Assembly: GCA_009823505.1 (NCBI GenBank)
Contig: VZQC01001040.1
Coordinates: forward strand, 291,002 to 355,001
Length of the DNA: 64,000 nucleotides
DNA from: Rhizomys pruinosus
Taxonomy: Eukaryota; Chordata; Mammalia; Rodentia; Spalacidae
Reading direction: 5' to 3'
Shown here: positions 1-9,699 of the stretch, piece by piece
Layout: the number at the start of each line of letters is the position of its first letter
Numbering within the stretch: the first letter of the stretch is position 1
Translations under genes and position numbers: made by a program
The notes under the pieces: generated by a model
Seen by the model: only the letters and a program-made list of their open reading frames with translations
Told to the model about the DNA's origin: nothing
Database searches by the model: none

Positions 1-76
1 ACTTGTTCAAGTTCTTTCTACTTCCACTTTTTGGAACACAAACTGAAAAATCTCACCCTATCCTCTCCTGTCACCC

Positions 77-114
<38 letters not shown>
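77..114. repeat. (CA)n microsatellite
   Basis: About 18 uninterrupted CA units. Confidence 0.95.
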
Positions 115-119
<5 letters not shown>

Positions 120-194
120 GCACTATGATGCCTGCCTCTGTGTTCCAATAATTCTTCTAATGAGCTAAGAATAAAGTATATGCATGTGTACATG

Positions 195-275
195 GAGAAG
201 AGAGGAGAGGAGGGGAGGGGAGGGGAGGAGAGGGGAGAAGTGGGGAGGGGAGAAGAGGAGAGGGGAGGAGAGGAA
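195..275. repeat. Polypurine tract (GGGGA/GGAGA)n
   Basis: About 80 bases made almost only of G and A on the plus strand, with irregular GGGGA and GGAGA units and a single T. Confidence 0.9.
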
Positions 276-384
276 TCTATAAAAGAGTTATTACACAACA
301 GCAAAGAAAGATACCTAAGATAAATCATTAGCTAACAAAAAATATCTATACTATCAATTTTATGAGACAAAGACACTAAGTATT

Positions 385-425
385 TATGTCATGTTATGTT
401 ATGTCATGTCATGTCATGTCATGTT
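385..425. repeat. (ATGTC)n pentanucleotide repeat
   Basis: Tandem ATGTC and ATGTT units, about eight copies. Confidence 0.85.
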
Positions 426-711
426 TTTATGTTAGATAGTACCTACTTTTTGAAGTATACCCTATAAATCTTACAGTATGTTTGTAGCTGTTGCCTACAC
501 AGAACATAGACATGCTATACAAAGGTAACCTTCAGATGTTTCTCCTGCAGTTTAATATGCTTGAGAATGTTTGATGATGTTTGCTAATACATGAGCAGTA
601 CTCTATGTTGGTGGTTACAGGAGTCTTGTAGATCCTTTTATATTATCTGTTAAACATTCTCTCATGAATGGTTTTGAGTTTAAACAGAATCAAGTAGGAT
701 ACTATAAGTCA

Positions 712-898
712 AGGGTTGGTGAGCTCTCTATAAACAACCAGATAGTTAAGTATTTTAGGGTTTCCCTACCAGGTGGTTTCTGTTGCAACAATCAACCTCT
801 ATTGGAGAAAATACATACAAAAGTAGATATGGGTGGAGTCTAACAAAACTTTATTTAGGGAAATGATACTGGCCCGGATTTGCCCCTTGGAGTATGGA
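712..898 (+). mobile_element. Old hAT-Charlie type MER DNA transposon relic
   Basis: The sequence follows the mammalian non-autonomous hAT pattern: AGGGTTGG start, CCAGATAGTTAAGTATTTTAGG, CTGTTGCAAC, then AAAACTTTATTTA and a GGCCCGGATTTGCCCC end. It is strongly diverged. The same family is at 25958-26115 in the opposite orientation. The subfamily name is uncertain. Confidence 0.65.
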
Positions 899-1174
899 CC
901 CAATATAAGTTAATTCTTTTGTCTCTATGAGGTCCAAATAACATCAACCCATGGGGAGTGCTGCCACATCACACTCACACCCAAAACTACCTGCAAAACA
1001 TGTTGTCCTCTCAATTTTAGTGCTTTCAAATAAAGACATCTTTCAATATGCCACCTAAAATGTCAGCATGCCGATAATTGCTATATAAATATTAATACTA
1101 AGCATTCATTTATTACTGAAGCTATCTTTTGAATATTTACTTGTCTTAAATGTAACGTTGGTTATTCATTTCTT

Positions 1175-1293
1175 TGTTTCTTTGTTTCAGGGTCTCACTG
1201 TGTAGCTCAGGCTGGCCTCAAACTCACAGTCTTTCTACCTCACCCTCCCAAGCGTTGTGCTTACGGGTGGGTATGCAGCCACACCCAGTTGAA
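1175..1293 (-). mobile_element. B1 SINE
   Basis: Antisense B1 hallmarks: GGGTCTCACTGTGTAGC, CAGGCTGGCCTCAAACTCAC and CCTCCCAAGCG. This is an older, diverged copy. Confidence 0.85.
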
Positions 1294-1725
1294 ATGTGAT
1301 ACATCAGCAACAGGTTCTCTCTCTCTCTTTTTTTTTTTTTAATCAGATGCAATAAAGATCCACAAAAGGATTTCAGGTACCCTCTAGAATTTTTCCAATT
1401 CTACTTCTGTGTCTTTCAGCTAAGATGGTTTGTTGTTGTTGTTGTTATTTTGTTTTGCTTTGTTTTTAAAAAAGCTAAACCAACATGGAATGAGGCACGC
1501 ACTATATTTCCTCCTATTTTGATTCCAGTCTCAGGAGCTGTAATCAAATGGGAAGTAATACCACAATTCTGGGATCACAGCTGAGGAGCAAGCCAGACTT
1601 AATGACTAAATCAAGCCCCTCACGAAAAAAGTCGCCCATTAAAGACTCCAAACATTTAATAAAATGACAACTGCACTGGTCTGGTGTCAGTCACTGCAGT
1701 TCAGCATTCTCTGTGATAATGTTCA
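1294..1725. other. Intergenic, short T-rich and (GTT)n tracts
   Basis: Apart from a CT/T run near 1318-1341 and a short (TTG)n near 1432-1449 nothing was recognised. Confidence 0.45.
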
Positions 1726-1730
1726 GAGAT
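1726..1730. repeat. Target site duplication GAGAT (left copy)
   Basis: GAGAT directly abuts the left LTR and is repeated at 8283-8287 beyond the right LTR. Five bases is the expected length for ERV-L integration. The perfect match shows that the two outer LTR ends come from one integration event. Confidence 0.95.
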
Positions 1731-2198
1731 TGTATTAGTCAGGGTTCTCTAAAGAAATAGAAGCAACAGGATGAGTATATATAACTATATACAATTTATT
1801 GATTTGCTCACGTGACGGAGCTCAACAGTAGCGCCGAACTGGAGAGGCCGGGAATCCAGGGAACTACTCAGTCCGCAAGGCTGGATGTCTCAGGAGTCCC
1901 AGTCTAGTGCTGAAGGCCCGAATGGATTCCAGGAGATCTGCCAGTCTCGGTACACGCTGGGATCCGAAAGGTTGATCACAGCAGCAAGGCAAACTCACCA
2001 GATGAGAGAGAGGCAAGCCGCAGGAAGAAGGAAAAGGGACCAGCTCCCGCTGCCGTGGCCTTAAATACTGCCTGCCGGCAGAAGGTAACACCCACATTTG
2101 GGGTGGGCCATCCGGGTTGAGGTGGTCCAATCAGAAGACCCTTTTCTCTTATTTGTTCCTTAGTCCAGTCAAGTTGACACCCAGGATTAACCATGACA
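1731..2198 (-). repeat. ERV-L 3' LTR
   Basis: 468 bp with TG...CA ends. It differs from the other LTR only at 1758, 1775, 1866 and 2020, all transitions. On the coding strand AATAAA lies at 1800-1795, suitable as the polyadenylation signal for the proviral transcript. Confidence 0.97.
1795..1800 (-). promoter_or_regulatory. LTR polyadenylation signal AATAAA
   Basis: Canonical AATAAA on the coding strand, about 65 bases before the 3' end of the LTR. The same hexamer is at 7879-7884 in the 5' LTR. Confidence 0.7.
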
Positions 2199-2213
2199 AG
2201 TCCACCCCTTGTC
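2199..2213 (-). promoter_or_regulatory. Polypurine tract of the ERV-L provirus
   Basis: The coding strand reads ACAAGGGGTGGACT immediately before the TG of the 3' LTR, the position where plus-strand DNA synthesis is primed. A near-identical GACAAGGGG precedes the right LTR of the element at 41468-43445. Confidence 0.8.
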
Positions 2214-2532
2214 AACTTGACACCCAATAAATAGCCTCTGCTTAAATGTCAATTGCAAACGATGGCAGGGTCATAATTCCACCTAACATGTTATAAGTAT
2301 CTCATGTGCAATAGCAAAGCATTATATCTTAGAGTAGGTGGTAATGTCCTTGAGAAGAACTTAGTCCTTCAGTATCTAATAACCTAAATATGACAACACT
2401 TAACACATATCTCAGTTGCACATTCAAAGGGGAACACAAGTATCCACTTAATATACATACATATATACATATATATATATACATATATAAACAAGCACAT
2501 TCTTAACCAAATAGGACGAAGGTTAATATCTA
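2214..2532 (-). other. Non-coding pol-to-3'LTR spacer, no env
   Basis: About 320 bases between the pol TAA and the polypurine tract. An AT-rich (ATAC/AT)n stretch lies at 2450-2490. No envelope-like frame is present, as expected for ERV-L. Confidence 0.8.
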
Positions 2533-5500
2533 TTATAATCCACGTTTCTGCAACTGGTCCCGTGGCTTCAGCTGATATTTATGACTACCTTCTTCTACTA
2601 CCCATTCTGTATTTCCTCCGCCATCAGCAAGCACCTCTGCAGGTCTTGGCTCTTTCCCTGGAGGAGTGACCCATACCTTCATCCCTGAAGGGTCTGGGCC
2701 ATTTATTGTCCTGTCTGGTTTGGGTTGTTGGAGTTTCCCATTGACCTTAATCATAGGACATGGTAGCACCAGAAGGCGCCCTACAGCATCTCCTGCCTTC
2801 CAGACATAATCTTCCTTGCCCCCATTGTGGAGAAAAAGTCCAATTTCCCCATGGTAGTCTGGATCAATCACTCCTCCTACTACTGTTATTCCTTCCTTAG
2901 CCTGTTGGCTTAAAGGCAGTAGAAGCCCGAAGTGGCCAGGGGGAAGTCTTAGCTTCCAGTTCAATAGAACGTTTGCTGTATCTCCTGGCAAAAGCACTCC
3001 CCCCATTGGAGCCAAAACGTCTAGACCAGCAGAACGCAAGGTCGTGGGTACAGGAAGCAAAAATTTTCCTACTGGGTCACTAGGGGTGATAGTGAGTGGA
3101 ATCATTCCCACTTCCACCCCTTGGTTCCTGGACCCATGAATTCTGGCTATAGGAGAAACAGTACCATATAGTGGACGCTGATTCAAAGCATATACTGCTT
3201 GCTGGAGAACCTTGCCCCAGCCCTCCAGGGTATTGCTACCTAATTGGCGCTGTAACTGTGTCTTCAAGAGGCCATTCCATCGTTCTATCAAGCCAGCTGC
3301 TTCTGGGTGGTGGGGAACATGGTAAGACCAGTGGATACCATGACCATGGGCCCACAGTCGCACTTCTTTGGCTGTGAAGTGAGTTCCTTGATCAGAAGCA
3401 ATGCTGTGAGGAATACCATGACGGTGGATAAGGCATTCCGTAAGTCCCTGGATGGTAGTTTTGGCAGAAGCATTACGTGCAGGAAAGGCAAATCCATAAC
3501 CAGAATAAGTATCTATTCCTGTAAGAACAAAACGCTGTCCCCTCCATGATGGAAGTGGTCCAATGTAGTCAACCTGCCACCAGGTTGCTGGCTGGTCACC
3601 CCGGGGAATAGCACCATATCGGGGGCTCAATGTTGGTCTCTGCTGTTGGCAAATCTGGCACTCGGCAGCAGCTGTAGCCAGATCAGCCTTAGTGAGTGGG
3701 AGTCCATGCTGTTGAGCCCATGCATAACCTCCATCTCTGCCACCATGACCACTTTGTTCATGGGCCCATTGAGCAACAACAGGGATAGCTGGAGAAAGAG
3801 GCTGACTATCCACAGAACGAGTCATCCGATCTACTTGATTATTAAACTCATCCTCTGCTGAGATCACCTTTTGATGAGCATTTACATGAGACACAAGTAT
3901 CTTCACATCCTTTGACCATTCAGAGAGCTCTATCCACATACTTCTTCCCCAAATGTCTTTCTCACCAATTTTCCAGTCATGCTCCTTCCAAGTCCCTGAC
4001 CATCCAGCCAAACCATTGGCTACAGCCCATGAATCAGTATATAATCGAACCTCTGGCCATTTCTCCTTGCAGGCAAAATGCACAACCATGTGCACTGCCC
4101 GAAGTTCTGCCCACTGTGAAGACTTTCCTTCACCAGTGTCCTTTAGGGTTGTTTCAGAAATTGGCTGTAATGCTGCAGCTGTCCACCTCTGGGTGGTGCC
4201 TGCATAGCGTGCAGAACCATCAGTAAACCAGGCCCTAGTCTTCTCTTCCTCAGTCAACTGATCATAGGGCAAACCCCATGAAGCCATAGGTGCATGCTTA
4301 AGCCCAGGAGACATTGTAACAGGAGTGGGAACCATAGGCATTTGGGCAACTTCTTCATGTAGCTTGCTTGTGCCCTCAGGGCCTGCCCGGGCCCTGTCCC
4401 GTATGTACCACTTCCATTTGACAATGGACTGTTGCTGTGCACGTCCTACTTTATGGTCTGGTGGGTCAGATAACACCCAGCTCATGATGGGCAGCTCAGG
4501 TCGCATGGTGACTTGGTGGCCCATTGTCAAACGTTCAGTTTCCACTAAGGCCCAATAGCAGGCTAAGAGCTGTCTCTCAAAAGGAGAATAGTTGTTTGCA
4601 GATGAAGGTAGAGCCTTGCTCCAAAATCCCAAGGGCCTCCGCTGTGATTCCCCTATGGGAGCCTGCCACAGACTCCAGACAGCATCTCTATCTGCCACTG
4701 ATACCTCAAGCACCATTGGGTCTGCTGGATCATATGGCCCTAGGGGCAGAGCAGCCTGCACCGCAGCCTGGACCTGTTGAAGAGCCTTTTCCTGTTCCAA
4801 GCCCCACTCAAAGTTTGCTGCCTTACGAGTCACCTGATATATGGGTCGTAGTAACACACCCAGATGAGGAATGTGCTGCCTCCAGAATCCAAAAAGACCC
4901 ACCAGACGTTGTGCTTCTTTCTTGGTGGAGGGAGGGGCCAGGTGCAACAACTTATTCTTTACCTTAGAAGGAATGTCTCTGCATGCTCCACACCACTGAA
5001 CTCCTAGAAACTTCACCGAGGTAGATGGCCCTTGAATTTTAGTTGGATTTATTTCCCATCCTCTCATGCGCATATGCTTTACCAACAAGTCTAGGCTAGC
5101 TGCTACCTCCTGTTCACTGGGTCCAATCAACATAACATCATCAATATAGTGGACCAGTGTGATATTTTGTGGAAGAGTCAGGCGATCAAGATCCCTTCTA
5201 ACTAAGTTATGGCACAACGCTGGAGAGTTAACATACCCCTGAGGTAAGACAGTAAAGGTATACTGTTGGCCTTGCCAGCTGAAAGCAAATTGCTTCTGGT
5301 GGTCCTTATGAACCGGTATTGAGAAAAAAGCATTGGCCAGATCAATAGCTGCATACCAGGTACCAGGAGACATATTAATCTGCTCGAGTAAGGACACCAC
5401 ATCTGGTACAGCGGCTGCAATTGGTGTCACTACTTGGTTGAGTTTTCGATAGTCAACTGTCATTCTCCATGATCCATCTGTCTTTTGCACAGGCCAAATT

Positions 5501-6081
5501 GGAGAGTTAAATGGAGATGTGGTAGGAATCACCACCCCTGCATCTTTCAAATCCTTGATAGTGGCATTAATCTCCGCAATCCCTCCAGGGATACGATACT
5601 GTTTTTGGTTCACTATTTTCCCTGGTAGAGGCAACACCAATGGTTTCCATTTGGCCTTTCCAACCATAATAGCCCTCACTCCACAGATCAGGGAACCAAT
5701 GTGGGGATTCTGCCAATTTCTAATTATATCTATCCCAATTATACATTCTGGGACTGGGGAAATAACTACGGGATGCGTTCTGGGACCCACTGGGCCCACC
5801 GTGAGTCGGACTTCAGCCAAAACTCCATTTATCACCTGACCTCCATAGGCCCCTACTTTAACCGGAGGGCCACAATGCTTTTTAGGGTCTCCTGGGATCA
5901 GTGTCAACTCAGAACCAGTATCCAATAGGCCTCGAAAAGTCTGATTATTTCCTTTTCCCCAGTGTACAGTTACCCTAGTAAAAGGCCTCAGGTCCCTCTG
6001 GGGAAGGACAGGAGGAAGGCAAACAGCATAACTCTTTGGTATTGTGACAAGGTCCTTCCTCACTGGAACCCGGCCACCCCT
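2533..6081 (-). CDS. pol: ERV-L Pol: protease, RT, RNase H, integrase, dUTPase
   Basis: Open frame continuing in the gag frame after a TGA at 6084-6082, with no break to TAA at 2535-2533. It has no ATG near its start, so it is probably made as a Gag-Pol fusion by stop-codon readthrough. Residues counted from the GTG at 6063 (1176 aa): aspartic protease with DTG at 48-50; reverse transcriptase with catalytic D241, LPQG at 273-276 and YIDD at 306-309; RNase H with D615, E653 and D677; integrase zinc-finger pattern H768/H773/C802/C805 and a DD35E triad D832, D891, E927; then a trimeric-type dUTPase (SAGLDVLAP near 1011, [12 protein letters not shown] near 1064, [10 protein letters not shown] near 1091). 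The Arg-Gly-rich fifth dUTPase motif is not seen. Instead a VWVTPPG tail near 1130-1170 may be the integrase C-terminal part. All polymerase and integrase catalytic residues are present. Confidence 0.95.
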   Translation of the reverse strand, partial: RGGRVPVRKDLVTIPKSYAVCLPPVLPQRDLRPFTRVTVHWGKGNNQTFRGLLDTGSELTLIPGDPKKHCGPPVKVGAYGGQVINGVLAEVRLTVGPVGPRTHPVVISPVPECIIGIDIIRNWQNPHIGSLICGVRAIMVGKAKWKPLVLPLPGKIVNQKQYRIPGGIAEINATIKDLKDAGVVIPTTSPFNSPIWPVQKTDGSWRMTVDYRKLNQVVTPIAAAVPDVVSLLEQINMSPGTWYAAIDLANAFFSIPVHKDHQKQFAFSWQGQQYTFTVLPQGYVNSPALCHNLVRRDLDRLTLPQNITLVHYIDDVMLIGPSEQEVAASLDLLVKHMRMRGWEINPTKIQGPSTSVKFLGVQWCGACRDIPSKVKNKLLHLAPPSTKKEAQRLVGLFGFWRQHIPHLGVLLRPIYQVTRKAANFEWGLEQEKALQQVQAAVQAALPLGPYDPADPMVLEVSVADRDAVWSLWQAPIGESQRRPLGFWSKALPSSANNYSPFERQLLACYWALVETERLTMGHQVTMRPELPIMSWVLSDPPDHKVGRAQQQSIVKWKWYIRDRARAGPEGTSKLHEEVAQMPMVPTPVTMSPGLKHAPMASWGLPYDQLTEEEKTRAWFTDGSARYAGTTQRWTAAALQPISETTLKDTGEGKSSQWAELRAVHMVVHFACKEKWPEVRLYTDSWAVANGLAGWSGTWKEHDWKIGEKDIWGRSMWIELSEWSKDVKILVSHVNAHQKVISAEDEFNNQVDRMTRSVDSQPLSPAIPVVAQWAHEQSGHGGRDGGYAWAQQHGLPLTKADLATAAAECQICQQQRPTLSPRYGAIPRGDQPATWWQVDYIGPLPSWRGQRFVLTGIDTYSGYGFAFPARNASAKTTIQGLTECLIHRHGIPHSIASDQGTHFTAKEVRLWAHGHGIHWSYHVPHHPEAAGLIERWNGLLKTQLQRQLGSNTLEGWGKVLQQAVYALNQRPLYGTVSPIARIHGSRNQGVEVGMIPLTITPSDPVGKFLLPVPTTLRSAGLDVLAPMGGVLLPGDTANVLLNWKLRLPPGHFGLLLPLSQQAKEGITVVGGVIDPDYHGEIGLFLHNGGKEDYVWKAGDAVGRLLVLPCPMIKVNGKLQQPKPDRTINGPDPSGMKVWVTPPGKEPRPAEVLADGGGNTEWVVEEGSHKYQLKPRDQLQKRGL

Positions 6082-6084
6082 TCA
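6082..6084 (-). other. In-frame TGA separating gag and pol
   Basis: Gag and pol are in the same frame: the distance from the gag ATG at 7770 to the GTG at 6063 is 1707 bases, or 569 codons. The single TGA is followed by a purine-rich AGGGGUGG in RNA and then a GC-rich stretch. This layout resembles gammaretroviral stop suppression (a known mechanism). Whether this TGA is suppressed here is inference. Confidence 0.7.
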
Positions 6085-7770
6085 TTCAAGGGGTTCTGGG
6101 TCTGTGAACTGTCTCAAGTCTGGAAACCGGTCAACTGGGCGGGATTCGCTACTCCTAAAATCAAATGTTGACTTCCTGTCATTCGTTCTAGAGCTTTTCT
6201 GCTTATACAGATCAAATAAAAACTTAGTAGGCTTCTTATGTATTTGGTTCCTGGGAACACCATGATTAATTAGCCAGTTCCAAAGATCATTTCGGGTCAT
6301 GCCATTATAGGTATTGTTTTGCCTTTGCCACCCATTATGATAATTACTGTAACTACGCTCATCTGGCCTTCTGCGATTCAGTGCTGCCACCTGACGCCTA
6401 CCCTGAGGTCCTGTTAGACCTACTACGTGTACATTTAATTTATGCAAACGAGCCACAACTTCTCTAACTGTAAGATCTGGCATAAGAAATAGAGCAAAAA
6501 CAAAGCTCTTCAAATGTTCTGGTGTCTCTCTCAGTACTTTCCATCTTATAAATTCAGTGAGTGGCATGTCCTCTGGGTCCTCATATTGTGGAGAATGTGG
6601 TTTTACACTTCGAATCCACTCGAGCATGCCCATCTGCCTGACCCTCACAATCCCTTCATCAATACTAAGCCAAGGAATATCAGGCATCTCTAACTCGCTG
6701 TTAGTAGGCCATGTTTTAATAAATACATCAGCCAACCATTCAAATAAACTTTTAACACCTTTTTTAACTGCTCGAGCTTCCATGTTAAACCTAGAATCTC
6801 TACTCAGTGGGCTCATATCGATAAACTCAGTATGATCCAATTTTATATTCCTTCCACCATTATCCCACACCCTTAAAATCCATTCCCACACATATTCCTT
6901 AGGCTTCTGCCGGAACGAATCAGCAAACTCATTAATTTCTTTAGTAGTATATCGCACCTCCTCGTGGACCACACTTTCTATCTCACCTTGAGGGGCTTGC
7001 TTAGACTTCAATCTGGTTATAGGTCTAGAGGCAACAATTGTTGGGCCCTGAGGGACATCAGCTCCCACTGGGAGGGGGGGATTAATTTCCTCAGGCAAGG
7101 GTGGGGAGGAGGGATCTGCAGGGTGTGGATTCTCTGCTGAGGGTGGGGAGGTTAATTCCTCAGATAAAGAAAATCCCTCAGAATCCGAGGGTTCAAAATC
7201 CTCATCATCATAGTTCTCCCACACATCTCCATCCCAAGTTTCAGGGTTCCACCCTTTCCCCACCAGTGCTCTCACTTTAACTGCTGACACTTTTCGTGGC
7301 TGGGAATTAAATCTGCGTTGTAAATCAGCCAACCGTATAATAAGAGCTCCAGCTTGATTTTCTGCTGCTTTAGCTCTTTGGCTGCTGGAGAGAAGATTCT
7401 CTTCCAGAGCACACTTGGAAACCTTTAAACTGTTGTTTCGAATCCGGAGCTGGTCATTTTTATCACCGAGCTCCATATTTTCGTCTAACAGTTTATCCAG
7501 ACATGCTAGGAGCAACAAGGCAACATCATTATTTTCCTGATTTTTCTGCAATTTCTCGAACGTTTTATATATAGAGTCACTAAATTCCTTGCTTCTCACA
7601 AGAGGTGAGTTAGGTGAGTCAAATGGATCTATCTTCATAATTAGATCAAATAGTCTGCACCAAGGATTATCATTCCTCTTCATGCCACCAGGAGAGCCTT
7701 CAGTAACTCTAGGCTTCATTGGGTTGGAGAGCTGGCTCCAGAGGCTACCAAGCCCACTAAAGAAATTCAT
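6082..7770 (-). CDS. gag: ERV-L Gag polyprotein
   Basis: 562 codons from an ATG at 7770-7768 to TGA at 6084-6082. This is the particle structural protein of the provirus. The N-terminal part (about residues 85-160) is rich in Leu, Glu, Lys and Asn in a heptad-like pattern and probably forms a coiled coil. Residues about 190-245 are acidic and then Pro-rich. Residues about 270-460 look like a capsid domain (Trp-rich, RYTTKEINEFADSF and FIRWKVLRETPEHLKSF regions). The C terminus is basic with many Asn and Arg. No CCHC zinc knuckle is present, so RNA binding probably relies on basic residues. ERV-L gag is the family from which mouse Fv1 derives (known). The start lies only 24 bases after the primer binding site. 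The frame is unbroken and in phase with pol. Confidence 0.93.
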   Translation of the reverse strand: MNFFSGLGSLWSQLSNPMKPRVTEGSPGGMKRNDNPWCRLFDLIMKIDPFDSPNSPLVRSKEFSDSIYKTFEKLQKNQENNDVALLLLACLDKLLDENMELGDKNDQLRIRNNSLKVSKCALEENLLSSSQRAKAAENQAGALIIRLADLQRRFNSQPRKVSAVKVRALVGKGWNPETWDGDVWENYDDEDFEPSDSEGFSLSEELTSPPSAENPHPADPSSPPLPEEINPPLPVGADVPQGPTIVASRPITRLKSKQAPQGEIESVVHEEVRYTTKEINEFADSFRQKPKEYVWEWILRVWDNGGRNIKLDHTEFIDMSPLSRDSRFNMEARAVKKGVKSLFEWLADVFIKTWPTNSELEMPDIPWLSIDEGIVRVRQMGMLEWIRSVKPHSPQYEDPEDMPLTEFIRWKVLRETPEHLKSFVFALFLMPDLTVREVVARLHKLNVHVVGLTGPQGRRQVAALNRRRPDERSYSNYHNGWQRQNNTYNGMTRNDLWNWLINHGVPRNQIHKKPTKFLFDLYKQKSSRTNDRKSTFDFRSSESRPVDRFPDLRQFTDPEPLE

Positions 7771-7794
7771 CCTTTCAATTCTGTTTCTCTAGAA

Positions 7795-7809
7795 CCACTT
7801 CTGGTACCA
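7795..7809 (-). promoter_or_regulatory. Primer binding site, tRNA-Leu type
   Basis: The coding strand reads TGGTACCAGAAGTGG five bases after the 5' LTR, complementary to the 3' end of tRNA-Leu(UAA) including CCA, as I know that tRNA. This is the primer type that gives ERV-L its name. Confidence 0.88.
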
Positions 7810-7814
7810 AAATC

Positions 7815-8282
7815 TGTATTAGTCAGGGTTCTCTAAAGAAACAGAAGCAACAGGATGAATATATATAACTATATACAATTTATTGATTTGCTCACGTGAC
7901 GGAGCTCAACAGTAGCGCCGAACTGGAGAGGCCGGGAATCCAGGGAACTGCTCAGTCCGCAAGGCTGGATGTCTCAGGAGTCCCAGTCTAGTGCTGAAGG
8001 CCCGAATGGATTCCAGGAGATCTGCCAGTCTCGGTACACGCTGGGATCCGAAAGGTTGATCACAGCAGCAAGGCAAACTCACCAGATGAGAGAGAGGCAA
8101 GCCACAGGAAGAAGGAAAAGGGACCAGCTCCCGCTGCCGTGGCCTTAAATACTGCCTGCCGGCAGAAGGTAACACCCACATTTGGGGTGGGCCATCCGGG
8201 TTGAGGTGGTCCAATCAGAAGACCCTTTTCTCTTATTTGTTCCTTAGTCCAGTCAAGTTGACACCCAGGATTAACCATGACA
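7815..8282 (-). repeat. ERV-L 5' LTR
   Basis: 468 bp, the transcription-driving copy for this minus-strand provirus. It begins TGTCATGGTTAATCC and ends CTGACTAATACA on the coding strand. 464 of 468 positions equal the 3' LTR. The differing positions here are 7842, 7859, 7950 and 8104. Confidence 0.97.
8145..8217 (-). promoter_or_regulatory. LTR core promoter: TATTTAA box with upstream ATTGG
   Basis: On the coding strand a TATTTAA occurs at 8151-8145 and a CCAAT-type ATTGG at 8215-8211, about 60 bases upstream of it. Spacing suits an RNA polymerase II promoter. The start site is not determined. Confidence 0.6.
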
Positions 8283-8287
8283 GAGAT
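8283..8287. repeat. Target site duplication GAGAT (right copy)
   Basis: Matches 1726-1730 exactly and defines the outer end of the provirus. Confidence 0.95.
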
Positions 8288-8476
8288 CCAGACAAAGATG
8301 CCAGGGAAGGAGCTCAGAGGCACATGATTTCTAACAGTACAGCATGAAAAACACCCAGAATAAAGAATAAGTTCATTATAATATTGGCTTATTTACCTGG
8401 AAGAACATGATCTGATGGAGAAAATATTTTTATTTTATTTATTTACTTATTTATTTATTTATTTATTTGGTCTTTT

Positions 8477-8725
8477 AAAAAATTTTTTTTAATTTTATTT
8501 ATTTATGTATGTATATGAGTGTACTGTCTGCATGTAGGTCTGTGCACCTGTGTCGTGCAGTGCCTCAGAGGTCAGAAGAGGGTCTCGGATTCCCCTGGAA
8601 CTGGAGTTCTCCTAGAATTGGAGTTACAGATGGTTCTTGGCCGCCATGTGGGTGCTGGGGATTGAACCTGGGTCCTCTGCAAGAGCAGTCGGTGCTCTTA
8701 ACCGCTAGGCTATCTCTTCAGCCCC
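8477..8725 (-). mobile_element. B2 SINE nested in a B1 tail
   Basis: Full-length antisense B2 ending in CTCTTCAGCCCC with the tRNA-derived part at its right end. It is flanked by the duplication TTATTTGGTCTTTT (8463-8476 and 8726-8739), so it inserted into the T-rich tail of the adjoining antisense B1. Confidence 0.93.
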
Positions 8726-8739
8726 TTATTTGGTCTTTT

Positions 8740-8872
8740 TGAGACAGGGTCTCCCTGTAGCTCCAGCTGGCCTGTAACACTCTGTAGACCAGGCTGGCTT
8801 TGAACTCACAAATATCCACCTGCCTCTGCCTCCCAAGTGCTAGGATTAAAGGCGTGCACCACCACGCCCAGT
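8740..8872 (-). mobile_element. B1 SINE (split by B2)
   Basis: Antisense B1 with GAGACAGGGTCTCCCTGTAG and CACCACGCCCA end. Its T-rich tail lies left of the nested B2, in the (TTTA)n at 8426-8476. Confidence 0.93.
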
Positions 8873-9479
8873 GGGGGAAATATTTTTAAATATTCTCATT
8901 GTTGTAAATCTTGATAAAGTTTTAGGTGAGACAGAACAGAATGTACAGCTTCATAGACAGGATCCCAGGGATGTCTGGACAGGAAACAATTAGAATACTG
9001 TAATATTGTAATGTTGTCTCTGGAAAAGCGGCCCTTTGGGTCTTACGTCTGTATTTAGTCATTTTAATCTTTCTGATTTTTCTGTAATGTGCATGCTTGA
9101 CTTTTATATTAGAACAAAAACTATTATTAACTATCTGAAAATGCTGGTCCCTCCCCTTCCCAACCCTATGAATGATGCTCTTTGCATCTGGTCCTCCCTG
9201 CTGGGCTCGCCTCCATCTTGAACATTTACTAAGTATGAGGTCATCCCACGTAAGGTTCAGCAACTCCTTACCTACACAAACTCCAAATAAATAGGACTCA
9301 AGTGCAAACAGGGGCTTAGTTCCCATCACCTGCTCTCCTTCCTGGAGCAGGATACCCAGGAAGTGGGAGCTGTGCAGCCTGCTCAGTGGACCACGCTAGA
9401 ACACTGGATACACTCACTCACCCATGTGCTCTTAAATCCCTCTCCTTTCTTTGTGTTTTCTCTTTAATATTTGTTTTTT
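8873..9479. other. Intergenic, nothing recognised
   Basis: Unique-looking sequence. Short ORFs here have no recognisable domains. Confidence 0.4.
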
Positions 9480-9640
9480 GAGGCCGGGCATGGTGGCACA
9501 TGCCTTTAATCCCAACACTCAAGAGGCAGAGGCAGGTGGATCTCTGTGTGTTCAAGACCAGCCTGGTCTATATAGCAAGCTCCAAGCCAGCTGGGACTAA
9601 AGGGAGACCCTGTCTCAAAAAGAACAACAAAAATACATAA
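9480..9640 (+). mobile_element. B1 SINE
   Basis: Starts GGCCGGGCATGGTGGCAC and ends GGGAGACCCTGTCTCAAAAAG. It carries the variant middle GCAAGCTCCAAGCCAGCTGG, seen also at 20279 and 21380. Confidence 0.95.
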
Positions 9641-9699
9641 ACATTTGTTATTTGACATATAGCATATTTTAATTATTTACTTTATAATCTTTCTGTTCC

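Larger units (their letters stand above)
1..714. other. Intergenic DNA with simple repeats, no gene seen
   Basis: No long open frame with protein-like composition and no recognisable dispersed element was seen here apart from the three simple repeats listed separately. Confidence 0.5.
1731..8282 (-). mobile_element. Full-length ERV-L (class III) endogenous retrovirus
   Basis: A 6552-bp provirus in minus orientation: 5' LTR 7815-8282, Leu-type primer binding site, gag, pol, polypurine tract, 3' LTR 1731-2198, flanked by GAGAT duplications. There is no env: only about 320 non-coding bases separate the pol stop from the polypurine tract. Class III assignment rests on the LTR ends (TGTCATGGTTAAT and CTGACTAATACA on the coding strand), the Leu primer site, the dUTPase at the end of pol and the Gag type. 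Its organisation matches the ERV-L group known from mouse and human. The LTRs differ at 4 of 468 positions and both coding regions are open, so the insertion is recent. Such elements replicate inside the cell by retrotransposition. Whether this copy is active cannot be told from sequence alone. Confidence 0.97.

Noticed and set aside
1864..2227. ORFs within the LTRs (also at 7906-8323)
   Set aside because: They are identical short frames inside LTR sequence, with no evidence of being genes.
2214..2532. Envelope gene for the provirus
   Set aside because: The interval is only about 320 bases, AT-rich and without an ORF.
8207..8217. Possible Dux-type homeodomain site in the ERV-L LTR (TGATTGGACCA on the coding strand)
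   Set aside because: It departs from the TGATTNAATCA pattern in the second half and is better read as a CCAAT box.
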